A DNA stretch of 64,000 bases. Source: Amycolatopsis albispora. GTDB lineage: Bacteria > Actinomycetota > Actinomycetes > Mycobacteriales > Pseudonocardiaceae. The notes below the pieces were generated by a model. The model did no database searches and was not told the DNA's origin. It saw only the letters and a list, made by a program, of their open reading frames with translations. Numbering within the stretch: the first letter of the stretch is position 1; the number at the start of each line of letters is the position of its first letter. Both the position numbers and the translations under genes were made by a program. The DNA lies in NCBI RefSeq assembly GCF_003312875.1, contig NZ_CP015163.1:4712001-4776000 (forward strand), written 5' to 3'. This document shows, one piece after another, positions 1-8,598 of this stretch.

Positions 1-2
1 AC

Positions 3-149
3 AACGGGCACGGCGGTGCCGAGGTGCGCAGCGGGGGTGGGCTCGCCGGCCTGGCCGACCGGGCTGCCACGATTGACGGTGTCATCACCGTCGTCAGCCC
101 GCCGGGTGGGCCAACGGTGGTCCGCTCGGACCTGCCGTGCACCTGGTGA
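3..149 (+). CDS. sensor histidine kinase, C-terminal end (partial)
   Basis: Only the last 48 codons are in the window, ending at TGA 147-149. The visible protein reads as the end of a HATPase domain: a glycine-rich GGGLAGLADR stretch (the G2/ATP-lid region) followed by a short strand and PPGGPTVVRSDLP. That ending is typical of NarL-type two-component sensor kinases. The response regulator follows 30 bases downstream on the same strand, which supports a kinase-regulator operon. The input domain and phospho-acceptor histidine lie outside the window, so the signal is unknown. Confidence 0.75.
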   Translation, partial: NGHGGAEVRSGGGLAGLADRAATIDGVITVVSPPGGPTVVRSDLPCTW

Positions 150-179
150 GCAGGCCGAACCTGGGGAGCCTGAAGAACT

Positions 180-824
180 ATGCGCGTGGTCATCGCAGAG
201 GACGCGGTGCTGTTGCGAGCCGGGATCCAGCGCTTGCTGGCGGACGAGGGCATCGAGACGGTGGCCGCCGTGGACAACGGCGAGGACCTGCTCGTCGCGG
301 TCAAGGAGCACCGGCCCGAGCTGGCGATCGTCGACGTGCGCATGCCGCCGACCTTCACCGACGAAGGCCTGCGTGCCGCGCTCGGCGCCCGTGAGGTCGT
401 TCCCGGGCTGCCGGTGCTGGTGCTGTCGCAGTACGTGGAGGAGAGCTATGCGGTCGAACTGCTGTCCGGCGGCGCCGGTGGGGTCGGTTACCTGCTCAAG
501 GAACGCGTCGCCGACGTGGCCGACTTCCTCGACGCGGTGCGGCGCGTCGCCGGTGGCGGCACGGCGATCGATCCCGACGTGATCTCCCAGCTGATGGCCC
601 GCGGCCGGAAGAACCCGCTGGACGCGCTCACCGCGCGCGAGTCCGAGGTGCTCGGGCTGATGGCGCAGGGCCTGTCGAACACCGCCATCGCGAACACGCT
701 GGTGGTCTCGCACGGCGCGGTGGAAAAGCACATCGGCAACATCTTCGCCAAGCTCGGCCTGGAGGTCTCCGCCGAGGAGCACCGCCGCGTCCGTGCGGTG
801 CTCACCTACCTCGAACGCGGCTGA
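180..824 (+). CDS. NarL/LuxR-family response regulator
   Basis: A 214-residue two-component DNA-binding response regulator. The receiver domain (about 1-120) has the acidic pair E7/D8, the phospho-acceptor D52 in IVDVRMPP, and K107 in the LLKERV strand. A linker leads to a LuxR-type helix-turn-helix (about 148-205) with the hallmark LTARESEVLGLMAQGLSN and VEKHIGNIFAKLGL. It should be phosphorylated by the kinase whose end lies just upstream and then bind promoter DNA. Length and domain order are normal for the family. Targets cannot be told from the sequence; the adjacent cupin gene is convergent and probably unrelated. Confidence 0.9.
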   Translation: MRVVIAEDAVLLRAGIQRLLADEGIETVAAVDNGEDLLVAVKEHRPELAIVDVRMPPTFTDEGLRAALGAREVVPGLPVLVLSQYVEESYAVELLSGGAGGVGYLLKERVADVADFLDAVRRVAGGGTAIDPDVISQLMARGRKNPLDALTARESEVLGLMAQGLSNTAIANTLVVSHGAVEKHIGNIFAKLGLEVSAEEHRRVRAVLTYLERG

Positions 825-827
825 GCC

Positions 828-1202
828 CTACTGCGCCCAGGGCGGCGCGATCCGCTCGCCGTTGGCCAGCACGCCTTCCAAGCCCTTCGACGTGCACACG
901 GTCAGGTGCGCGGGTTCGCCGCCCGGGTTGCTCAGGCTGAACTCGCGGTCCGGCGGCAGGATGAACGCGTCGCCGGGCGCGAGGTGGTACGGCTGACCGT
1001 CGAGCGTGGCCGTCACCTGTCCCTGGTGCAGCACAAAAACCTCCTCCCGGCTGACCCGGTGCGCTTCGCCGGCCTCACCGGGTGCGACCTCCAGCGCCCA
1101 GACGGCCAGTTCGGCGGAACCCCGGCTCGGCACGGCCAGCGGCCGGAACCGCACCCCGCCACGCTCGAACGACGGCGCCCCGGCCAGTGTCGCCACGGTC
1201 AT
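828..1202 (-). CDS. small cupin-domain protein
   Basis: A 124-residue single-domain cupin. The core carries the two conserved cupin motifs: HRVSREEVFVLHQGQVTATL and, after a short gap, PGDAFILPPDREFSLSN. It has histidine and glutamates where metal ligands usually sit. The protein could be a sugar-binding, isomerase-like or ligand-sensing cupin; no substrate can be assigned. ATG 1202 is preceded by GGAGG with 7-base spacing (1210-1214 on the plus strand). It is divergent from a MarR regulator, and the shared 100-bp region holds a strong inverted repeat (1217-1283), so it is probably that regulator's main target. Confidence 0.8.
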   Translation of the reverse strand: MTVATLAGAPSFERGGVRFRPLAVPSRGSAELAVWALEVAPGEAGEAHRVSREEVFVLHQGQVTATLDGQPYHLAPGDAFILPPDREFSLSNPGGEPAHLTVCTSKGLEGVLANGERIAPPWAQ

Positions 1203-1216
1203 GAACCCACCTCCAT

Positions 1217-1283
1217 GTAGTCAACCTGCTTGACGGGTTTTAAGGTAAAGCCGGTTGACCAACTAGTCAAGCAGCTTGTCTAC
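1217..1283. promoter_or_regulatory. inverted-repeat operator between cupin and MarR genes
   Basis: Two 18-base arms, 1217-1234 and 1266-1283, are reverse complements at 16 of 18 positions. Inside them are several TTGAC/GTCAA half-sites: GTCAA 1220-1224, TTGAC 1230-1234, TTGAC 1255-1259 and GTCAA 1266-1270. The left arm lies just upstream of the cupin ribosome-binding site and the right arm just upstream of the marR one. This is the usual layout of a MarR-family autoregulated divergent promoter. The regulator assignment is inference from position. Confidence 0.75.
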
Positions 1284-1299
1284 ATCGCGGAGGTGCCCG

Positions 1300-1761
1300 A
1301 TGGCCGACGGAGAACTCCCGGCCCTGCTCGCGCTCACCTTCCGCGCGGTCATGGACGGCATCCACGAGCAGCTCGCCGCCGAGGGCTTCGCCGACGTCCG
1401 GCCCGCACACGGCTTCACCTTCCAGTTCCTCTCCCACCGCCCCGACGGCGTCACCGCGGTGGAACTCGGGGAACACCTCGGCGTCACCAAGCAGGCGGCC
1501 GTCCAGCTCACCGACGAACTCGAGAAGCGCGGGTACGTCCAGCGGCGCCCGCACCCGGTGGACCGCCGCAGTCGCCTGATCTCACTGGCACCACGCGGAT
1601 GGGCGTGCATCGAACGGGTGGTGACCCTTTCCCGCGCCGCCGAGGCGCACTGGGCGGAACTCGTCGGCGAGGACCGGCTTGCCCAGCTCAGCGCGGATCT
1701 GCACACCTTCGTGCGTGACGCCGCGTCCCGGCGGCCGGTGACCTTGCGTCCGGTCTGGTAA
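1300..1761 (+). CDS. MarR-family transcriptional regulator
   Basis: A 153-residue winged-helix regulator. The DNA-binding core lies at about residues 40-95: LGEHLGVTKQAAVQLTDELEKRGYVQRRPHPVDRRSRLISL, with the DxRxR wing typical of MarR. Helices at both ends would form the dimer interface. ATG 1300 is chosen because GGAGG (1289-1293) sits 6 bases before it; an in-frame TTG at 1276 has no such site and lies inside the operator arm. The gene is divergent from the cupin gene and shares a TTGAC/GTCAA palindrome region with it, suggesting repression of both genes and relief by an unknown small ligand. Confidence 0.88.
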   Translation: MADGELPALLALTFRAVMDGIHEQLAAEGFADVRPAHGFTFQFLSHRPDGVTAVELGEHLGVTKQAAVQLTDELEKRGYVQRRPHPVDRRSRLISLAPRGWACIERVVTLSRAAEAHWAELVGEDRLAQLSADLHTFVRDAASRRPVTLRPVW

Positions 1762-1844
1762 CCGAAGCTCACCCGTCTGAGGGCGGCACCGGGGGATCAG
1801 CTCCCCTACCATTAGCGGACGCTGTCGCCGGAGAGGAGATCGGC

Positions 1845-2075
1845 TTGTCCGCAGGACCCCAGGAGTGCGTCCGCTTCTTCGGCGGCCCGCTCGACGGCCG
1901 GATCCAGGAATTCGGCGACACCGAGCCGGTGCGCGGCACCGTGATGCGCCACGTGCACCTGCACGACGGCCCGAAGATCGAAACCCACTACGAACTCGAC
2001 TGGAACGCCGAGCACGGCTGGGAGTACCGCCTGCGCCCGGCCGGCGGGGTAGGGCCAACCCCACCGCAGAACTAG
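1845..2075 (+). CDS. conserved small hypothetical protein (FFGGPLDG type)
   Basis: A 76-residue protein of unknown function. The start CVRFFGGPLDGR followed by a short beta-rich stretch and YELDWNAEHGWEYRLRP resembles small actinobacterial and phage proteins with an FxGGPxDG motif; no activity is known to me. TTG 1845 is taken as start because a purine-rich GAGAGGAG (1831-1838) lies 6 bases upstream. There is no signal peptide or membrane segment. It stands alone between the MarR gene and the acyltransferase gene. Confidence 0.6.
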   Translation: MSAGPQECVRFFGGPLDGRIQEFGDTEPVRGTVMRHVHLHDGPKIETHYELDWNAEHGWEYRLRPAGGVGPTPPQN

Positions 2076-2146
2076 GAAAAACCGAACCCGAAGACGCCTG
2101 CTCGCCCCGCTGTGCCGGAAGGCCGTTTTGACCAGGCTCTTCAGGT

Positions 2147-3493
2147 ATGCAGACGAGTACAGCCCGGCCGAAACGGGACCTCTTCCTCGATGTCGTGCGT
2201 GCCGCCGCGATCGCCGGTGTGGTCGGCCAGCACTGGCTGATGCCGGTGCTCGGGTACGCGGACGGGCAGCTGGCCACCGGCAACGCGCTGGCCACGCCCG
2301 GCTGGTGGATCATCACCTGGCTGTCCCAGGTGATGCCGCTGGTCTTCTTCGCCGGTGGTGCGGCGAACCTGCTCTCGCTGAACGCCGCCACCAGCAGCCG
2401 TGAGTGGCTCGCCGCCCGCGTGCAGCGGCTGCTGCTGCCCGCGCTGCCGTTGTTCATGGTCTGGCTCGTGGTACCGGAACTGCTGCGTGCCTTCGGCATT
2501 CCCGAACAGCCGCTGGAGGTGGCCGGCGCGATCGCCGCCCAGCTGCTCTGGTTCCTCGCCGTCTACCTGGTCACCGTGCTCGCCACCCCGCTGATGGCGG
2601 CCGCGCACCGGCGCTGGGGCCTGCGCGTGCCGGTGGTGATGGCCGTGGCGGGCGTGCTGGTGGACGTCGCGCGGTTCAACGACTTCGGCCTGATCGGCTA
2701 CGCCAACGCGGTGTTCGTCTGGCTCGCCGTGCACCAGATCGGCTTCCACTACGCCGACGGCCGCCTCCGCGACCTCGGCAGGCGCGGGGCGCTGACCATG
2801 TCCGCGGCCGGTTTCGGGATCACCGCGCTGATGGTCGCCTTCGGCCCGTACCCGGCGAGCATGATCGGCATGCCCGGCGCGCCGGTGTCGAACATGAGCC
2901 CGCCGAGCGTGCTGCTCGCCGCGCTGGCCGTCGGGCAGATCGGCTTGCTGCTGGCGCTGCGCCCGGCGATCGACACCTGGGCCGTGCGCCCGCCGGTGGC
3001 GGCCGCCCTGCGCTGGCTCGGCCCGCGCTTCATGAGCGTGTACCTGTGGCACATGCCCGCGCTGGTGGTCGTCTCCGGGATCGCCGTGCTCGGTTTTGGT
3101 TACCACACCCCGGAACCCGGCAGCCTGGCCTGGTTCGCCGCGGCACCGCTCTGGCTGGCCGCCACCGGGCTGGTGCTGCTCGGCCTGCTCCGCGTGTTCG
3201 CCCGGTTCGAGATCCGCAAGCTCGACCGCGGGCCGATCGCGCCGACCGCGCAGCTGGCCGTCGCCGGCCTGCTCGCCTCGGGCGGCCTGCTCGGCCTGGC
3301 CGCCATCGGGTTCACCACCCCGGCCGGAGGCAGTCAGCTCGACGGCCCGCTGCCGTGGGTTTTCCTGGTCACCACGGCCTTCCTGCTGGCTGGCAAGCCG
3401 CTACGGCTCAAGTCCCAGCAGGCGCGCCGGGGTGTCGTGCAGCACCCGGCGCAGGAACTGCTCCCCCAGCCGGTCGTCGGCAGCCGCCCATGA
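2147..3493 (+). CDS. acyltransferase-3 family membrane protein
   Basis: A 448-residue polytopic protein with about ten hydrophobic segments. It begins with the family signature KRDLFLDVVRAAAIAGVVGQHW, in which the invariant Arg and His of acyltransferase-3 enzymes can be recognised. Family members O-acetylate or acylate cell-surface glycans, antibiotics or lipids using acyl-CoA; this substrate is unknown. The last 31 codons (3401-3493) overlap the 3' end of the convergent amidohydrolase gene. The hydrophobic protein appears complete by about codon 418, so the C-terminal tail is either a short hydrophilic extension or a read-through of the neighbour's complement. Confidence 0.8.
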   Translation: MQTSTARPKRDLFLDVVRAAAIAGVVGQHWLMPVLGYADGQLATGNALATPGWWIITWLSQVMPLVFFAGGAANLLSLNAATSSREWLAARVQRLLLPALPLFMVWLVVPELLRAFGIPEQPLEVAGAIAAQLLWFLAVYLVTVLATPLMAAAHRRWGLRVPVVMAVAGVLVDVARFNDFGLIGYANAVFVWLAVHQIGFHYADGRLRDLGRRGALTMSAAGFGITALMVAFGPYPASMIGMPGAPVSNMSPPSVLLAALAVGQIGLLLALRPAIDTWAVRPPVAAALRWLGPRFMSVYLWHMPALVVVSGIAVLGFGYHTPEPGSLAWFAAAPLWLAATGLVLLGLLRVFARFEIRKLDRGPIAPTAQLAVAGLLASGGLLGLAAIGFTTPAGGSQLDGPLPWVFLVTTAFLLAGKPLRLKSQQARRGVVQHPAQELLPQPVVGSRP

Positions 3494-4264
3494 GGCGACG
3501 GCCCGCAACTGGGTCGCGTAGGAGTACGGGATGTTCGGGAAGTCGGCGCCCAGCACCACTCGATCGCCGAGACCGGCGAGGCTGGCCACCCAGCCCGCCG
3601 GTTTCGGCATCATCGCTTCGGTGAACGGCACGCCGACCATGGTGGTGTCGAGGTACACGTTCGGATACCGGCGCACCAGCTCCAGCGCTTCCTCGTACTC
3701 CGGCATGCCGGCGTGCGCCAGCACCGCGGTCAGCCGCGGGTGCCGCCGCAGCACCGCGCCGAACACGTCCAGCCCGGTGTGCGCCCCGCGCAGCGGACCG
3801 TGTCCACAGTGGACGACAACCGGCACGGCCGCGTCGGCGAGCGTGCCCCAGGCCTTGTCCAGCAGGTCGTCGCGCGGGTCGTAGGCGCCGACCTGGACGT
3901 GGGCCTTGAAGCACCGCGCACCGGCCCGCACCGCGGAGTCCACATAGGACGCGGCGGTGGGTTCCGGGTACAGCGTCGCGGTGGGCACCGCCTCCGGCAC
4001 CCTGGTGCCGAACTCCAGCGCCCACTCCGAGAGCCACTCGGCCATGCCCGGCTTGTGCGGGTAGACCAGCGGCGCGAACCGCAGCACGCCGAGCCGGCGC
4101 AGCACCGCCAGCCGGTCGTCCTCCGGCAGCCGGTAGTGGATCGGCCACGGTGTGCCGTAGTGGCGCTCGGCCTGGTCGAAGTACGACCAGACCTTCGCCA
4201 TCACCCGCTCCGGCAGGAAGTGCACGTGCAGGTCGACCAGCCCGGGCAGGCCCAGGGAACGCAC
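3401..4264 (-). CDS. amidohydrolase family protein (amidohydrolase-2 type)
   Basis: A 287-residue TIM-barrel metal hydrolase or decarboxylase-like protein. Metal-site motifs are present: HVH at residues 13-15 (VDLHVHFLPE), a central VVHCGHGP, LAHAGMPEY and a late GADFPNIPY supplying the conserved aspartate. GTG 4264 is chosen because GGAGG lies 11 bases upstream; the open frame continues into smpB, but the HxH strand should be close to the N-terminus. It starts 41 bases after smpB on the same strand and converges on the acyltransferase gene with a 93-bp overlap. The substrate is unknown. Confidence 0.8.
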   Translation of the reverse strand: MRSLGLPGLVDLHVHFLPERVMAKVWSYFDQAERHYGTPWPIHYRLPEDDRLAVLRRLGVLRFAPLVYPHKPGMAEWLSEWALEFGTRVPEAVPTATLYPEPTAASYVDSAVRAGARCFKAHVQVGAYDPRDDLLDKAWGTLADAAVPVVVHCGHGPLRGAHTGLDVFGAVLRRHPRLTAVLAHAGMPEYEEALELVRRYPNVYLDTTMVGVPFTEAMMPKPAGWVASLAGLGDRVVLGADFPNIPYSYATQLRAVASWAAADDRLGEQFLRRVLHDTPARLLGLEP

Positions 4265-4305
4265 CCAGCCCGGTACCTCCTCGTCCGAGGCCGGGCCGAC
4301 GCCGC

Positions 4306-4782
4306 TCAGTACCGGCCCTTCAGCGCGCGGCCCATCGCCTTGCGCACCTCGCGGTCGGCGTCGCGCTTGGCCAGGTCCTGGCGCTTGTCCCAGGACTTCT
4401 TGCCCTTGGCCAGCGCCAGCTCGACCTTGACCTTGCCGTCCTTGAAGTACATCGACAGCGGGACCAGGCTGAGCCCGCTCTCCTTGGTCTTGCCGATCAG
4501 CTTCTCGATCTCGCCCTTGTGCAGCAACAGCTTCCGGGTCCGGCGGGGCATGTGGTTGGTCCACGTGCCCTGCACGTACTCGGGGATGTGCACGTTGCGC
4601 AGCCACACCTCGCCGTCATCCACCGTGGCGAACGCGTCGGCCAGTGAGGCCTTGCCGTCACGCAGGCTCTTCACCTCGGTACCGACGAGCACCAGACCGG
4701 CTTCGTAGGTGTCCAGGATGGAGTAGTCGTGCCGCGCCTTGCGGTTCGACACGATCACCTTGTGACCACGTTCTTTGGGCAT
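4306..4782 (-). CDS. smpB: SsrA-binding protein SmpB
   Basis: A 158-residue SmpB, the partner of tmRNA in trans-translation that rescues stalled ribosomes and tags nascent chains. It matches the family along its length: [52 protein letters not shown] and a basic C-terminal tail ending [26 protein letters not shown] 4782 is 7 bases after TAGAGT, so the transcript may be leaderless. It follows ftsX by 41 bases, the usual actinobacterial order. The tmRNA gene ssrA, often close to smpB, is not seen in the window. Confidence 0.97.
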   Translation of the reverse strand: MPKERGHKVIVSNRKARHDYSILDTYEAGLVLVGTEVKSLRDGKASLADAFATVDDGEVWLRNVHIPEYVQGTWTNHMPRRTRKLLLHKGEIEKLIGKTKESGLSLVPLSMYFKDGKVKVELALAKGKKSWDKRQDLAKRDADREVRKAMGRALKGRY

Positions 4783-4823
4783 GATGACAACTCTACGTGA
4801 TTCTCAGGCGCACGACACCGGCA

Positions 4824-5723
4824 TTAATGGCGCACGTACAGACGCAGCGTGACGTAACCGGTGATGGCCGAGATCAGGATCGACACCCCGACCAGGATCG
4901 GCGCCACCGGGAACAACACGTCCAGTGTGGTCACCGGTGGAATGATCCCGCCCGCCGACGTCAGCAGCGTGTCGAAGAACAACATCTTGCCCACCAGCAG
5001 GAAAACGATCGCGAGGATCGCCCCGACCACGCCGGCGACCACCGCCTCCAGCAGGAACGGCAGCTGGGTGTACCAGCGGGTGGCGCCGACCAGCCGCATG
5101 ATGCCGACTTCCGTGCGCCTGGTGAACGCCGAGACCTGGATGGTGTTCGAGATCAGCAGGAGCGCGGCGAAGGCCTGCAGCAGCGCGACCACGAAGGTGA
5201 TGTTCCGGAACACGTTGAGCCCGTTGAAGAACCGCTCCAGGAACACGTTCTGGTCGTCGACCTTGTCCACCCCGGGACGACCGGTGTACTCCTTGACGAT
5301 CACGTCACTGCGGCTCGGGTCCTCGAGCTTGATGTGCAGCGAGGCGGGCAGCGATTCGGGACGCGCCAGCTCGACCAGTTCCGGCTGGCCCTCGAAGATC
5401 CGCTTGAACCGCTCGAAGGCGTCCTGCCGGTTCTCGAACACCACGGAGTCCACGCCGGGCCTGCTGTCCAGCTCGGTGCGCAGCCCGGAGCACAGCTGCT
5501 GCGAGCAGTTCACGTCGCTGGCGCTGACGTCGTCGGTGAAGTAGACGGTGACCTCGACGTCGTCCTGGTAGTTCGTCTTCATCTTGTCGATGGTTCCGAC
5601 GATCAGCAGACCGCCGCCCAGCATGGCGAGCGAAACCGCCGTGGTGATGACCATCGCGATGGTCATCGTGATGTTCCGGCGCAAGCCGGTGACGACCTCG
5701 CTGAACACAAAACTGGCACGCAT
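4824..5723 (-). CDS. ftsX: cell division ABC transporter permease FtsX
   Basis: A 299-residue integral membrane subunit of the FtsEX complex, which couples cytosolic ATP hydrolysis to peptidoglycan hydrolase activation outside. It has the FtsX layout: a cytoplasmic start (MRASFVFSEVVTGLRRN), TM1 at about 20-45, a large extracellular loop with two cysteines in NCSQQLCSG, then three TM helices in the C-terminal half (from about residue 175), with RRTEVGIMRLVGATRWY between TM2 and TM3. It lies 54 bases after ftsE and is presumably co-transcribed with it. Confidence 0.96.
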   Translation of the reverse strand: MRASFVFSEVVTGLRRNITMTIAMVITTAVSLAMLGGGLLIVGTIDKMKTNYQDDVEVTVYFTDDVSASDVNCSQQLCSGLRTELDSRPGVDSVVFENRQDAFERFKRIFEGQPELVELARPESLPASLHIKLEDPSRSDVIVKEYTGRPGVDKVDDQNVFLERFFNGLNVFRNITFVVALLQAFAALLLISNTIQVSAFTRRTEVGIMRLVGATRWYTQLPFLLEAVVAGVVGAILAIVFLLVGKMLFFDTLLTSAGGIIPPVTTLDVLFPVAPILVGVSILISAITGYVTLRLYVRH

Positions 5724-5777
5724 CGGGGTGGCTGTCCCTTGGGGGTCGGGGGTGGGAAGGGTGCGGCGGTACGGCGG

Positions 5778-6467
5778 TCAGCGGCCGACGCCGTACACCC
5801 CGCGGGCGTCGTCGCGGATGACCCGGCCGAGCTGCAGCTCGACCACGCGGCGGCGCATCGAGTCGACGATCGAGTGGTCGTGGGTGGCCATCAGCACGGT
5901 GGTGCCGGTGCGGTTGATCCGCTCCAGCAGCAGCATGATGTCCTGGCTGGTGTCCGGGTCCAGGTTCCCGGTCGGCTCGTCGGCCAGCAGCACCAGCGGC
6001 CGGTTGACGAAGGCACGCGCGATCGCCACGCGCTGCTGCTCACCGCCGGAGAGCTCGTTGGGCAGGCGGTCCGCCTTGCCCTCGAGGCCGACCAGCTCGA
6101 GCACCTCGGGCACCACCTTGCGGATGGTCTGCTTCGGCTTGCCGATCACCTCGAGCGCGAACGCCACGTTCTCCGCGACGGTCTTGTTGGTCAGCAGGCG
6201 GAAGTCCTGGAAGACGCAGCCGATGGTCTGGCGCAGGCGGGGGACCCTGCGGCGGGCCATCTTGGCGACGTCGAAGTTGGACACCATCACCCGGCCTTGC
6301 GACGGCACCTCCTCGCGGAGGAGCAGCCGGAGGAACGTCGACTTACCGGACCCCGACGGGCCGATCAGGAAGACGAACTCGCCCTTGTCCACCTCGACGG
6401 ACACCCGTTCGAGCGCAGGTCGGGTCGAGGTCTTGTAGACCTTGGATACCTCTTCGAGCCGGATCAC
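5778..6467 (-). CDS. ftsE: cell division ATP-binding protein FtsE
   Basis: A 229-residue ABC ATPase that pairs with FtsX. All nucleotide-site motifs are visible: Walker [10 protein letters not shown] (about 37-45), Q-loop near VFQDF, signature LSGGEQQ (about 140), Walker [13 protein letters not shown], and the H-loop histidine in MATHDHSI. The start [13 protein letters not shown] is typical for FtsE. GTG 6467 is used. The order prfB-ftsE-ftsX-smpB is conserved across Actinobacteria. Confidence 0.97.
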   Translation of the reverse strand: MIRLEEVSKVYKTSTRPALERVSVEVDKGEFVFLIGPSGSGKSTFLRLLLREEVPSQGRVMVSNFDVAKMARRRVPRLRQTIGCVFQDFRLLTNKTVAENVAFALEVIGKPKQTIRKVVPEVLELVGLEGKADRLPNELSGGEQQRVAIARAFVNRPLVLLADEPTGNLDPDTSQDIMLLLERINRTGTTVLMATHDHSIVDSMRRRVVELQLGRVIRDDARGVYGVGR

Positions 6468-6538
6468 GGTGCGCCATCCTACTCAGGTCACCCGTTAAGC
6501 CTAAGTTGCCCACCACCCGAACGGGGTGCGGCGGCCGC

Positions 6539-7642
6539 TCAGGCGTTCTCGGTCTGCTTCCGCCAGCGGATCCCGGCCTCGAGGAAGCCGTCGATGTCGC
6601 CGTCGAGCACCGAGCTGGGGTTGCCCACCTCGAACTCGGTGCGCAGGTCCTTGACCATCTGGTACGGGTGCAGCACGTAGGAGCGCATCTGGTTGCCCCA
6701 GCTGGAGCCGCCGTCCTTGAGCGCGTTCAGCTCGGCGCGCTCCTCCTCCTTCTTGCGCTGCAGCAGCTTGGCCTGGAGCACCTTCATCGCGGCCGCCTTG
6801 TTCTGCAGCTGCGACTTCTCGTTCTGGCAGGAGACCACGATGCCGGTCGGCACGTGCGTGATGCGCACGGCCGAGTCGGTGGTGTTCACGCTCTGCCCGC
6901 CGGGGCCGGACGACCGGAACACGTCGACCCGGATGTCCTTCTCCGGGATGTCGACGTGGTCGACCTCCTCGACCTCGGGCAGCACCTCGACGTGGGCGAA
7001 GGAGGTCTGGCGGCGGCCCTGGTTGTCGAACGGCGAGATGCGCACCAGCCGGTGCGTGCCCTGCTCGACCGAGAGCGTGCCGTAGACGTAGGGCGCGCTC
7101 ACCTTGAAGGTGGCGGACTTGATCCCGGCCTCTTCGGCGTAGGAGATGTCGTAGACGTCGGTCGGGTAGTCGTGCCGCTCCGACCAGCGCAGGTACATGC
7201 GCAGCAGCATCTCGGCCCAGTCGGCCGCGTCGACGCCGCCCGCCTCGGACCGGATGGTCACCACGGCGTTGCGCTCGTCGTACTCGCCGGAGAGCAGGGT
7301 GCGCACCTCGAGTGCGGCGATCTCCTGCCGGAGCTTGGCCAGGTCGGCCTCGGCCTCGGCCTTGCTGGCGGTGTCGTCCTCGGCCTCGGCGAGTTCGTAG
7401 AGCACTCCGAGGTCGTCGACCCGCTGACGCAGCTCGGACACCCGGCGCAGCTCGTTCTGCTTGTGCGAGAGCTGGCTGGTGATCTTCTGCGCGGCCTCCG
7501 GGTTGTCCCAGAGATCGGGTTTCGACGCCTCCTGCTCCAGCGAGGCGACATCGGCGCGCAACGCGTCCAGATCCAGCACGGTCTCGATCTGGGCCAGCGT
7601 GCCGGCGACGTCCTTCAGCTCTGCTTCAAACTCGGCGCTCAC
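6539..7642 (-). CDS. prfB: peptide chain release factor 2
   Basis: A 367-residue class-I release factor reading UGA and UAA. The codon-recognition tripeptide is SPF (residues 203-205, [11 protein letters not shown]), which marks RF2 rather than RF1. The peptidyl-tRNA hydrolysis motif GGQ is at 248-250 ([17 protein letters not shown]). An N-terminal coiled-coil domain covers about residues 1-110. The frame is open from GTG 7642 with no in-frame UGA near codon 25, so the programmed frameshift used by E. coli prfB is absent. It leads the prfB-ftsEX-smpB cluster. Confidence 0.97.
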   Translation of the reverse strand: MSAEFEAELKDVAGTLAQIETVLDLDALRADVASLEQEASKPDLWDNPEAAQKITSQLSHKQNELRRVSELRQRVDDLGVLYELAEAEDDTASKAEAEADLAKLRQEIAALEVRTLLSGEYDERNAVVTIRSEAGGVDAADWAEMLLRMYLRWSERHDYPTDVYDISYAEEAGIKSATFKVSAPYVYGTLSVEQGTHRLVRISPFDNQGRRQTSFAHVEVLPEVEEVDHVDIPEKDIRVDVFRSSGPGGQSVNTTDSAVRITHVPTGIVVSCQNEKSQLQNKAAAMKVLQAKLLQRKKEEERAELNALKDGGSSWGNQMRSYVLHPYQMVKDLRTEFEVGNPSSVLDGDIDGFLEAGIRWRKQTENA

Positions 7643-7714
7643 GCCGCTCCACGTTACGGCAGAGTGCGCCGGGAGTCGCGGCCGGTCGCAGACAACCGGC
7701 CGCGAATCCGCGGT

Positions 7715-8215
7715 TCAGGCCTGCGGGATCGCGTCGACCAGCTTGAGGGCCGCCTTCGCGTGCGCCTGGCCGAACTCGGCCACCGCCTTCGCGTAGGGGT
7801 CCTCGGCCGCCTTGATCGCCGCCTTGGCCGCGTCGAGTTCCTCGGCGTAGGTGCCGCGGGCCTGCTCGACCAGGTTCGAGCGCTGCTTCGCCGTCAGGTT
7901 GCCGGCGTGCACCAGGCGGAGGATCAGCGGGCTGCGAAGGTGGTCGGGTCCGGCGTCGGAGGACAGCCAGGCCTTGAAGGCCTTCTTGCCCGCGGCGGTG
8001 ATCACGTACTGCTGGCTGGAGCGCGGTCCCTGCTTGCCGAGACGGACCAGGCCTTCCTTCGCCAGCGCCGGGAGCTCCCGGTACACCTGGCTGCGCGTGA
8101 CGCTGAAGAAGGCGCCGAATCGTTCCTCCGCTCCCGCGACGAGCTGCCCGCCGGTGGCCGGGCCGTCGTGGAGCAGACCGAGCAGGGCTGCGGCTGTTGC
8201 ATTCAAATCGGACAC
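7715..8215 (-). CDS. PadR-family transcriptional regulator
   Basis: A 166-residue regulator with an N-terminal winged helix (about 1-80: ATAAALLGLLHDGPATGGQLV, VTRSQVYRELPALAKEGLVRL, QQYVITAAGKKAFKAWL) and a C-terminal all-helical dimerisation arm rich in Ala and Glu, the PadR plan. The start at GTG 8215 matches where family members begin. Its ligand and targets are unknown. The 400 bp upstream hold repeated GTCCAyA-ATGG sites that could be its own operators. Confidence 0.88.
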   Translation of the reverse strand: MSDLNATAAALLGLLHDGPATGGQLVAGAEERFGAFFSVTRSQVYRELPALAKEGLVRLGKQGPRSSQQYVITAAGKKAFKAWLSSDAGPDHLRSPLILRLVHAGNLTAKQRSNLVEQARGTYAEELDAAKAAIKAAEDPYAKAVAEFGQAHAKAALKLVDAIPQA

Positions 8216-8598
8216 GCCTTCTACGTTCCCACTTCTCCGCAGTTCTGTCCACAGTGGCCAGCCGTTGAGTCCACAATGGCTAGTTCATTTCCGCCGGAAA
8301 ACCCCCTTTCGGCCTAGCGCAGCTCCGAGTCCATAATGGACGAACACCCAACGTCAACCCGGGGTGACAGCTGTACGCAGTACGCTGACCAGGCAAAACA
8401 GTCGCACACCGCACGGTCGGCCAGTGGTTCGACCGGCGCACCGGTCGAGTGAGCCGAGTTCGTACGTCCACAAAAATTGCACCAGGTGCGAAGAGCCGCA
8501 CCACGTGCGAGAAGCACTGTCCACACGCCACCCCTACAGCCCAATATGGACTCGAGCGCCACCGCGGGCACACGGCCGGACACGGAGCGTCGCAAAAA
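8216..8598. promoter_or_regulatory. gene-free region with repeated GTCCAyA/TGG sites upstream of padR
   Basis: No convincing gene is seen on either strand. GTCCACAGTGGCCAG (8247-8261) and GTCCACAATGGCTAG (8269-8283) are direct repeats 22 bp apart, two helical turns. GTCCATAATGGAC (8329-8341) is a perfect 13-base palindrome, and GTCCACA recurs near 8466 and 8519. The spacing and position suggest binding sites for the PadR protein encoded just downstream. TGTCCACA also resembles part of a DnaA box, so the reading is not unique. Confidence 0.5.

Noticed and set aside
4200..4830. tmRNA (ssrA) gene beside smpB
   Set aside because: Both flanks of smpB are filled by other coding sequences and no tRNA-like ends or tag reading frame are seen.
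4797..6680. 627-codon open frame on the plus strand opposite ftsX/ftsE
   Set aside because: Composition is a GC-frame shadow (many His, Arg, Asp, Gln) with no domain, and both complementary genes are certain.
7560..7642. Programmed frameshift in prfB
   Set aside because: The reading frame is continuous from GTG 7642; no in-frame UGA near codon 25.
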